Below are positions 1 through 5,404 of a stretch of DNA of 6,103 bases, one piece after another. Source of the DNA: Sphingobacteriaceae bacterium (GTDB taxonomy: Bacteria > Bacteroidota > Bacteroidia > Sphingobacteriales > Sphingobacteriaceae). Location: positions 1 through 6,103 of the forward strand of contig JAIPAN010000074.1 of the NCBI GenBank assembly GCA_021740025.1, read 5' to 3'. Positions within the stretch are counted from its first letter, which is position 1. The number at the start of each line of letters is the position of its first letter. The position numbers and the translations under genes are program-made. The notes beneath the pieces are model-generated. The model saw only the letters and a list, made by a program, of their open reading frames with translations. It was not told where the DNA came from and did not search any database.

Positions 1-78
1 ACGCATTGGCCTTTTTTAAGAGATCGACGTATCGATTCGTATCAGCCCATTACCCAACGATTTATTGACGAAGATTAA
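1..78 (+). CDS. aguB: N-carbamoylputrescine amidase, C-terminal end only (partial)
   Basis: Reading from the first base there is an open frame of 25 codons ending in TAA at 76-78. It includes the peptide HWPFLRDRRIDSYQPITQRF, followed by IDED. The W-P-(F/L)-x-R-D-R-R-x-D-x-Y signature is the usual C-terminus of the carbon-nitrogen hydrolases that hydrolyse N-carbamoylputrescine to putrescine, CO2 and ammonia; this is family knowledge recalled by eye. The nitrilase-fold catalytic Glu-Lys-Cys residues would lie to the left, outside the window. The stop codon overlaps the ATG of agmatine deiminase by one base (TAATG), which suggests a translationally coupled operon and supports the assignment, since the two enzymes catalyse successive steps. 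Only the tail is visible, so whether the gene is complete cannot be judged. Confidence 0.85.
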   Translation, partial: THWPFLRDRRIDSYQPITQRFIDED

Positions 79-1127
79 TGAATGTTGCTGCAACACCTAA
101 ATCTTTAGGCTATCGTTTCCCAGCCGAGTTTGAACAACACGAAGCTACATGGTTAAGTTGGCCACACAAAGAAGCTAGCTGGCCCGGTAAACTCGATGCT
201 GTTTATCCCTATTATGCACAGTTTGTAAAGGCACTTGCCGAAAGTGAAAAAGTGCGCATCAATGTTGCCGATGAAGCGATGAAGAATTTCGCTTTAGGGC
301 ATTTGAGCGCTGCAGGTGTAAACCTAGAACACGTAGCATTCTTTTTTCATCCCACAAATGATGCTTGGTGCCGCGATCATGGTCCGGCATTTTTAGTTAA
401 CCCTAAAGCCGTACAGAAAAAGGTGATTGTAGATTGGGGCTATAATGCTTGGGGCGGCAAATACCCACCCTTCGATTTGGACGATATAATTCCTACGCTT
501 ATTGGCAAAGAATTTGATATTCCAGTATTTCATCCGGGCATTGTGATGGAAGGAGGCTCGGTAGAGTTTAACGGCGCTGGAACGCTATTAACTTCCACTG
601 CTTGTTTACTTAATCCAAACCGCAATCCACACCTTAACCAAGAACAAATTGAGGAATATCTCCTAAATTATTATGGAGTAGACCAAATTTTATGGGTAGA
701 TGAAGGTGTTGTTGGCGACGATACTGATGGACACATTGACGATACAGTTCGTTTTGTGAATGAAAACACGGTACTCACCGTGGTAGAAGAAAATCCGGCC
801 GACGAAAATTACGACTTACTTCAGCATAATTTAAAACAATTAAAGGGGATGCGTTTACTAAATGGCCAAGCCTTAAATATAATAGAGTTGCCCATGCCCG
901 ATGCGGTGGTTTACGAAGATCAGCGTTTACCAGCTTCCTATGCAAATTTCTACATTGCCAATACGTCGGTTATTGTGCCCACCTTCCGTTGTGCAAAAGA
1001 CGAAAAAGCCTTAGAAATCATTCAATCATGTTTTCCAAGCAGAAAAGTAATTGGTATAGATTCTACCGAAATTATTTGGGGGCTGGGTAGTTTCCATTGC
1101 CTTAGCCAGCAAGAACCAGCTTGTTAG
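78..1127 (+). CDS. aguA: Agmatine deiminase (agmatine iminohydrolase)
   Basis: This 349-residue cytosolic enzyme of the PAD_porph/guanidino-modifying family converts agmatine to N-carbamoylputrescine plus ammonia, the step before AguB in putrescine synthesis. Visible landmarks are the N-terminal GYRFPAEFEQHEATWLSWP (11-29), NDAWCRDHGPAF (94-105), EGGSVEFNGAGTLLTS (158-173), DDTDGHIDDTVRF (214-226, with His219), and the C-terminal SFHCLSQQEP (338-347), in which Cys341 is the expected nucleophile. Length is close to that usual for the family. The glycine-rich lead to the Cys reads GLGSFHC, whereas I recall GGGNIHC in plant and proteobacterial enzymes; the nucleophile itself is kept. The ATG at 78 shares its A with the aguB stop and is the natural coupled start; no Shine-Dalgarno sequence is evident. 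The gene ends five bases from a convergent gene, with no terminator hairpin between them. Confidence 0.95.
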   Translation: MNVAATPKSLGYRFPAEFEQHEATWLSWPHKEASWPGKLDAVYPYYAQFVKALAESEKVRINVADEAMKNFALGHLSAAGVNLEHVAFFFHPTNDAWCRDHGPAFLVNPKAVQKKVIVDWGYNAWGGKYPPFDLDDIIPTLIGKEFDIPVFHPGIVMEGGSVEFNGAGTLLTSTACLLNPNRNPHLNQEQIEEYLLNYYGVDQILWVDEGVVGDDTDGHIDDTVRFVNENTVLTVVEENPADENYDLLQHNLKQLKGMRLLNGQALNIIELPMPDAVVYEDQRLPASYANFYIANTSVIVPTFRCAKDEKALEIIQSCFPSRKVIGIDSTEIIWGLGSFHCLSQQEPAC

Positions 1128-1132
1128 TGTAT

Positions 1133-2227
1133 TTAACCAATATGCATGCCAACTAATGAACCAATGCCATAGGTAATTGCAGCGGCGGCTAGTCCAAATA
1201 AAACCTGCCTAAAGCCAGAATACCATACGTTTTTGCCTGTAAATAGGGTTATAGCTGCACCAATTATGAACAAACCTACAGCACTCCCTGCAACACTAAA
1301 CGCAATGGCGCTAAAGCCCGAAGTAAAGAAAAAAGGCAATACCGGAATAATAGCTCCAACGGTAAACAATAGGAAAGAATAAATGGCGGCCTCGGTTGCC
1401 GAGCCTTGTAGTTCTTCGGAATTAATACCCAATTCCTCTTTTACTAAAATTTCGTGCGCATGTGTTTTATCTTTCATTACTTCCGTGGCCATGGCTTGGG
1501 CTTGTTTCTCTTCAATGCCCTTTGTCATGTAAATAAGCGCTAATTCTTGGCGTTCTCCTTCGGGATGGGTTTCTAACTCTTCCATTTCAATTTCCATTTG
1601 ATTTTCGTAGAGTTCTTGCGAACTCTTCACCGAAATCCACTCTCCGAGCGACATAGATAACGCTCCAGCTAACATACCTGCTAAACCCGCAACAAGTACA
1701 CCAGAACCACCAGCCGTGGCACCAGCTATGCCCATAACCAAGCTGAAGTTAGATACCAATCCATCGTTACCACCCAAAACGGCGGCCCGAATAGCATTGC
1801 CACCTACGGAGCGGTGGCGACTTTCGAATTTGGAGATATATGCACCAGCTCGTTTACTATCTTTTTCAACTATGGAGCGTAGTATTTTTACGTGATTGGT
1901 TTCGGTACCTGTAATTTTTAGTTTATGTTCTTTTTTAGTAGCAATAACTGCATTGGAAATACTTTTCTCGGTATCCATAAGTGCACCTAGTACATAATCG
2001 TAGCCAAAAATTTTGCCAATGGTATTTAAGGTTTTGGCACGCCAAGAGGGTTTAAAAATACTTTCTAGGTTGATATTTTCTTTGAGGGCAAATGCTTCTG
2101 CATGACTTTTCTCGATAACACTCATTTGTGCATATACGTGTGCAATAAGCTCATCCGATTCATTATCTGCTAATTTTTGGTATAAATAACTAGCATCAAT
2201 TTCTGTTTGAATAGCATGATTAGACAT
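1133..2227 (-). CDS. Ferritin-like (rubrerythrin-type) / VIT1-CCC1 fusion, predicted iron/manganese transporter, MbfA-like
   Basis: The protein has 364 residues in two parts. Residues 1 to about 140 look like a four-helix ferritin-like domain with the full di-iron ligand pattern: Glu9, Glu39-x-x-His42 (EKSH), Glu87, and Glu109-x-x-His112 (ETNH). Residues about 143-364 are a VIT1/CCC1 transporter. TM1 contains AAVLGGNDGLVSNFSLVMG, TM2 ends in SMSLGEWISVKSSQE, a Glu/Met-rich cytosolic helical hairpin lies at about 205-270, and three further membrane spans lie at about 280-300, 305-329 and 337-360. This architecture matches membrane-bound ferritin MbfA of alphaproteobacteria, which exports iron and protects against iron and peroxide stress (family knowledge). 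Export of Fe2+ or Mn2+ here is inference. The ATG at 2227 is the only reasonable start, because the ferritin helix begins at residue 9. It lies 59 bases downstream of the preceding same-strand gene, so co-transcription is possible but unproven. No Fur-type site was recognised. Confidence 0.9.
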   Translation of the reverse strand: MSNHAIQTEIDASYLYQKLADNESDELIAHVYAQMSVIEKSHAEAFALKENINLESIFKPSWRAKTLNTIGKIFGYDYVLGALMDTEKSISNAVIATKKEHKLKITGTETNHVKILRSIVEKDSKRAGAYISKFESRHRSVGGNAIRAAVLGGNDGLVSNFSLVMGIAGATAGGSGVLVAGLAGMLAGALSMSLGEWISVKSSQELYENQMEIEMEELETHPEGERQELALIYMTKGIEEKQAQAMATEVMKDKTHAHEILVKEELGINSEELQGSATEAAIYSFLLFTVGAIIPVLPFFFTSGFSAIAFSVAGSAVGLFIIGAAITLFTGKNVWYSGFRQVLFGLAAAAITYGIGSLVGMHIG

Positions 2228-2286
2228 ATTGTAGCATTTTTAAATTGCTCACAAAAGGTACAAATTTTTCTAAGCAATTTTGCAGG

Positions 2287-2889
2287 CTATTTCAAGGATA
2301 TTTCAGGTAGTTTATACTTTGCTAATGCAGCTGCTGTGCTGCTTTTTTGTGATTTAATTTTACTCAAAAATGCAGGAATCGATTTTCCGTAAGCTCTACG
2401 GCTAATAGCAAGCAGTAGTAAGCCTTTTTTGCCTTCTTTGGTAGTTATTTTTATGTAGCGATAAGTATTCCACTCCACAATGCCTGCTGCTTTACCATTG
2501 GCGTCGCTTTGTATAAAATTAATAAGCACATCGTTTCCGGTTTTATCTTGCTTTAGGCCCTCTGCAAATGCGTAGGGGTCTATTTTTTTACGATCGTTGG
2601 TACTACTAATTTTTTCCACTGCCATATTTTTGGGAGAAGCTAATTCGTCGGCTAAAAATTCAATCATGAACATTTCGGTATACCGATCGGGGTTTACACC
2701 TTTGGCTAGGTACTCGTGTTTATAGTAGGTTGCTGAAGGGTGTGAACTCCACGATAGGTTGTAGCTTGTTTTTTCGAAAACAATGGGCCCCTTTACTCCC
2801 AAAAGGTTTTGTGTTTGAGGGCTATTGGAGTTTAGCGCACCTAAGGCTAAAAAAATGCTTAAAATAGAGCTTAAGTAAGGTGTAATCAT
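2287..2889 (-). CDS. Uncharacterised protein with probable N-terminal signal peptide
   Basis: This 200-residue protein matches no named family I can place, although I have an impression of similar hypothetical proteins in Bacteroidota. Residues 5-20 form a hydrophobic stretch (YLSSILSIFLALGALN) resembling a signal peptide, with possible cleavage after Ala18 or Ser23. The positive charge normally expected before the core is missing, so export is likely but not certain. The mature part is mixed polar, with SYNLSWSSHPSATYYKHEYL (42-61), FMIEFLADEL (74-83), GIVEWNTYRYIKI (136-148) and the basic ISRRAYGK (162-169). It contains no cysteine and no recognisable catalytic motif. The start is fixed by an in-frame TAA two codons upstream. 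It is the last gene of a tight block, 12 bases after the 206-residue gene and in the same frame. No function is proposed. Confidence 0.75.
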   Translation of the reverse strand: MITPYLSSILSIFLALGALNSNSPQTQNLLGVKGPIVFEKTSYNLSWSSHPSATYYKHEYLAKGVNPDRYTEMFMIEFLADELASPKNMAVEKISSTNDRKKIDPYAFAEGLKQDKTGNDVLINFIQSDANGKAAGIVEWNTYRYIKITTKEGKKGLLLLAISRRAYGKSIPAFLSKIKSQKSSTAAALAKYKLPEISLK

Positions 2890-2901
2890 AGCTTAGCGTG
2901 T

Positions 2902-3522
2902 TTAGGTTAAAGGGGTTAACGGAGTATCAACTAAATAGCGCATCAGGTTGGTGGCAGCTAATAAAGTTGGGCGTGTTAGGGTATCGTTAAAAAGCATAGA
3001 AATCGGACCTTGGCCAAAATAAAGGCCGTGCTCGGCTAAGAAATTAATTCGTAAATGATTGGTATGGGGAGCATCCAGGCGTTCTTGGGGCCAAGGGCTC
3101 AATCTCTCATGTACTTTTATACCCTCCTCAAATAGCTGATTGGTTAGCAAATCCGATTCCGCCGTGGTGCTATCCCAAAAAATACTTTTTTCTGAATAGC
3201 TAATATAGGTGGCTACACCATTTTTGTAGGCGGCAAGCGTATCTAAGCCTTCGGGTAAATTAACTTCCAAAACAACACCTAATAGCCGATTAGTGGGAGG
3301 AAGAAGGTCTAATTTCCGCAGTTGGTTTGCCGCAAGTAATTGAATGCGTGGATCGCATAAGGGGTTGATTAATAGTTCGCCCAAGGCAGCACTCGATTCG
3401 CCGAAAAGAGCATCCCAAGGATAATCGTTGGTGTTATTTTCAAAAAGCGCCAAATTATCGCAGAATAAACTTTGATAAATTCTGTTTATAGACTTGTCTG
3501 AATAGGGCCCAGCAGTAGACAT
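2902..3522 (-). CDS. Conserved hypothetical protein, cytosolic
   Basis: This 206-residue protein has no signal peptide or membrane segment and no recognised domain. I have an impression of a similar hypothetical family in Bacteroidota that begins with the same kind of INRIYQSLFCD segment, but cannot attach a function. Segments that look conserved in character are INRIYQSLFCDNL (12-24), GVVLEVNLPEGLDTLAAYKN (82-101), ATYISYSEKSIFWDS (104-118) and INFLAEHGLYFGQGP (159-173). The alternation of short hydrophobic strands around turns suggests an alpha/beta fold. Cys21 and Cys56 are the only cysteines and form no metal-binding pattern. Only three bases separate its ATG from the stop of the SIMPL gene upstream, and the 200-residue gene follows 12 bases later, so the three are almost certainly one transcript. 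Confidence 0.8.
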   Translation of the reverse strand: MSTAGPYSDKSINRIYQSLFCDNLALFENNTNDYPWDALFGESSAALGELLINPLCDPRIQLLAANQLRKLDLLPPTNRLLGVVLEVNLPEGLDTLAAYKNGVATYISYSEKSIFWDSTTAESDLLTNQLFEEGIKVHERLSPWPQERLDAPHTNHLRINFLAEHGLYFGQGPISMLFNDTLTRPTLLAATNLMRYLVDTPLTPLT

Positions 3523-3525
3523 AGC

Positions 3526-4329
3526 TTAATTGATTAAAAAATTGGCGTTTACTACAGCGGTTATTTCTTTTCTAATGGCGCTTACATCATTTACGCCATA
3601 ATCCGACGTTACATTGGAATTTTCGGGTGTAATTTGCAAAACACCCATTCGGGCATTGGTTAGTACACCTAAGTTTCTACCAGTGGCTTCGGCAATGCGT
3701 CGGCCACGTATCATGGCATCTTTGGCGGCATCTGCTTGTATATCAATTTTAATTTCAGAAAGTTTGGTGTAGTAGTATTCGGGTGCATTTACGGTAACAC
3801 TCAATCCTCTTTCTACCAAGGATGCCGCATCTAGCGAAACATCTCTAATGAGGTTTACATTGGATGATTGCACTTCGATCGTTTGTGTGCCTCCAAAAGA
3901 TCTTACACTAATGGGGCTACCTGCTTCGCTATAAATATAATTTGGAAATACATTCATTACCTGTACGCTCATTTTGCTTTTATTTAAACCTTTTTTGGCT
4001 AAATAATTCATAACTATAGGTACCTGAGTTTTTAAACTTTGGTACACCCCTAACTGGCCGGGCTCTTCTACATTGATGCTTAGTCTCAGAATACCTAAAT
4101 CAGAAACAATACTCTTTTTGGCAGAGCCTGTTACATTAATAGTTTGATTTTCGGATTTTGAAGATTTCCAAGCGGCTGCAAAAATGCTTACCGATAAAAT
4201 GATAGCCGAGCCCATTATGGCTGCGGGTGCTAGAAAGCGATTTTGCATCATAGTATTTGTAGGTTTTTGAAACAACGCTTTGTGTTTATGGCTTATTGTT
4301 TGAAAGAGGAATTTTATCTGATTTTTCAT
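3526..4329 (-). CDS. SIMPL-domain (DUF541) protein, membrane-anchored, facing the periplasm
   Basis: The 267-residue frame carries one hydrophobic segment at about 33-54 (LAPAAIMGSAIILSVSIFAA) followed by a SIMPL/DUF541 domain from about 63 to the end. The family features are the opening INVTGSAKKSIVSDLGILRL (64-83), a central VQVMNVFPNYIY strand region (122-133), the helix DAAKDAMIRGRRIAEATGRN (200-219), and the closing ITAVVNANFLI after a typical VSAIRKEI run. Family members are periplasmic or secreted and poorly characterised; the name derives from a mouse homologue in IL-1 receptor/IRAK signalling, which says nothing about the bacterial role. The true start may be Met27 or Met28 (ATG at 4251 or 4248): residues 1-26 are polar and basic, usual members have about 230-245 residues, and the outer start leaves only 44 bases to divergent accA. 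It is the first gene of a three-gene block. Confidence 0.88.
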   Translation of the reverse strand: MKNQIKFLFQTISHKHKALFQKPTNTMMQNRFLAPAAIMGSAIILSVSIFAAAWKSSKSENQTINVTGSAKKSIVSDLGILRLSINVEEPGQLGVYQSLKTQVPIVMNYLAKKGLNKSKMSVQVMNVFPNYIYSEAGSPISVRSFGGTQTIEVQSSNVNLIRDVSLDAASLVERGLSVTVNAPEYYYTKLSEIKIDIQADAAKDAMIRGRRIAEATGRNLGVLTNARMGVLQITPENSNVTSDYGVNDVSAIRKEITAVVNANFLIN

Positions 4330-4343
4330 TTAGTAGTAGAAAT

Positions 4344-4372
4344 GCCTAATTTAGTGGCCTAAAATTGCGCAA
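4344..4372. promoter_or_regulatory. Divergent control region between the SIMPL gene and accA, with small repeats (putative)
   Basis: Three small structures lie in this 29-base stretch. GCCTAA occurs twice in direct orientation (4344-4349 and 4357-4362, 13 bases apart). TTTAG/CTAAA forms an inverted repeat around TGGC (4350-4363). TTGCGCAA (4365-4372) is a perfect eight-base palindrome one base before the accA ATG. TAATTTAG (4347-4354) matches the Bacteroidota -7 consensus TAnnTTTG at five of six defined positions. Its reverse-strand counterpart TAAATTAG matches equally well, with a TTG 16 bases upstream (4370-4372). Promoter function and regulator binding are inference; the match on the accA side lacks a convincing -33 element. 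Confidence 0.3.
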
Positions 4373-4373
4373 C

Positions 4374-5330
4374 ATGGATACTACTTCTTTTGATTTTGAA
4401 AAACCAATTGCTGATTTAAATCAGGAAATTGAGAAAGTGAAACAGATTGCCGAAAAGACAAAAGTGAATATGTCTGATAAGGTAAAAGAGTTGGAAATTA
4501 AACTCGAAAAGACAAAAAACGAAGTGTATCAAAATTTGAGTCGTTGGCAAGAAGTCCAACTCTCTCGTCACCCAGATAGACCTCAAACTTTAGAATATAT
4601 AGAGCAAATTTGCGACGAGTTTATTGAAATGCACGGCGACAGAACCGTGAAAGACGATAAGGCAATTATTGGTGGTTTTGCCACCTTGGGCGGCCAAACG
4701 GTAATGATTATTGGTCATCAAAAAGGAAAAAACACCAAAGAGCGCCAGTATCGGAATTTCGGTATGGCAAACCCAGAAGGTTATAGAAAAGCTTTGCGTT
4801 TGATGAAATTGGCCGAAAAATTTAACAAGCCTGTTATTTCATTTATAGATACCATGGGTGCTTACCCGGGTTTGGAGGCCGAAGAACGTGGCCAAGGCGA
4901 AGCCATTGCCAGAAATTTATTAGAAATGTCGGTATTAAAAGTGCCTATACTCTGCTTTATTATTGGCGAAGGAGCCTCGGGCGGTGCTTTGGGTATTGGC
5001 ATTGGCGATAAAGTATACATGTTGGAACATACCTGGTATTCGGTAATTTCTCCAGAATCGTGCTCGTCTATTTTATGGCGTAGTTGGGACTTTAAAGAAA
5101 AAGCGGCAGAATGCTTAAAATTAACTTCCAAAGACATGTTTGCCAATAAATTAATTGATGGCGTGGTGCCCGAACCTTTGGGCGGTGCGCACAGAAACAT
5201 GGAGGCTATGGCGCAAACCATTAAAGAGCAGGTGATTAAAGATTTAGCTCAACTAAAGAAAATTGATATTGATGAATTGGTGAACCAACGTATTGAGAAA
5301 TTTTGCAGCATGGGGGTGGTGAATGAATAA
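4374..5330 (+). CDS. accA: Acetyl-CoA carboxylase carboxyltransferase, subunit alpha
   Basis: This 318-residue cytosolic subunit pairs with AccD to move the carboxyl group from carboxybiotin on AccB to acetyl-CoA, making malonyl-CoA for fatty-acid synthesis. The N-terminus has the family helix [16 protein letters not shown] (6-21). It is followed by [14 protein letters not shown] (63-76), [18 protein letters not shown] (86-103), the Bacteroidota-like [20 protein letters not shown] (128-147), [20 protein letters not shown] (162-181), and the crotonase-fold oxyanion region [15 protein letters not shown] (198-212). Length is normal. The usual TPGAYPG motif reads TMGAYPG here, with Met161 in place of Pro. 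The ATG at 4374 is preferred over an in-frame TTG at 4365, because the family begins with a short stretch before FEKPI and the TTG lies inside a palindrome. The gene is divergent from the SIMPL block and ends at a strong terminator. Confidence 0.97.
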   Translation: MDTTSFDFEKPIADLNQEIEKVKQIAEKTKVNMSDKVKELEIKLEKTKNEVYQNLSRWQEVQLSRHPDRPQTLEYIEQICDEFIEMHGDRTVKDDKAIIGGFATLGGQTVMIIGHQKGKNTKERQYRNFGMANPEGYRKALRLMKLAEKFNKPVISFIDTMGAYPGLEAEERGQGEAIARNLLEMSVLKVPILCFIIGEGASGGALGIGIGDKVYMLEHTWYSVISPESCSSILWRSWDFKEKAAECLKLTSKDMFANKLIDGVVPEPLGGAHRNMEAMAQTIKEQVIKDLAQLKKIDIDELVNQRIEKFCSMGVVNE

Positions 5331-5350
5331 CCTCTATACATAAAAGTATA

Positions 5351-5387
5351 AAAAAGGTGGGCTTAAAAATTAAGCCCACCTTTTTTT
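5351..5387. terminator. Bidirectional intrinsic terminator between accA and the DUF2723 gene
   Basis: GGTGGGCTTA (5356-5365) pairs perfectly with TAAGCCCACC (5371-5380) around the five-base loop AAAAT. The stem extends by five A-T pairs using AAAAA at 5351-5355 and TTTTT at 5381-5385. On the plus strand it is followed by seven T (5381-5387), and on the minus strand by the complement of six A (5350-5355). It therefore has the form of a factor-independent terminator in both directions. It sits 20 bases after the accA stop and 17 bases after the stop of the convergent gene on the right, exactly where one shared terminator would be expected. Confidence 0.93.
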
Positions 5388-5404
5388 ACGCATTGTTAAT
5401 TTGA

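Noticed and set aside
1082..1110. GCTGG/CCAGC inverted repeat near the end of aguA as a terminator
   Set aside because: It has only five pairs, a 19-base loop and no T-run; it lies inside the conserved coding sequence.
2252..2277. Possible promoter for the ferritin-VIT1 gene (TACCTTTTG on the minus strand with TTG upstream)
   Set aside because: The -7 match needs an extra T, and the TTG is only 14 bases away, where about 19 is expected. Too weak to list as a feature.
2207..2392. Plus-strand open frame of 61 codons
   Set aside because: It lies over the start of the ferritin-VIT1 gene and the end of the 200-residue gene on the other strand. Its product resembles no family and has no start signal.
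4365..4373. TTG as an upstream start for accA
   Set aside because: It adds only three residues ahead of a normal family N-terminus with an ATG, and the TTG is part of the TTGCGCAA palindrome.
4862..5221. Minus-strand open frame of 119 codons inside accA
   Set aside because: It is wholly antisense to a clearly conserved accA; the translation shows no family features, and the open frame follows from accA codon use.
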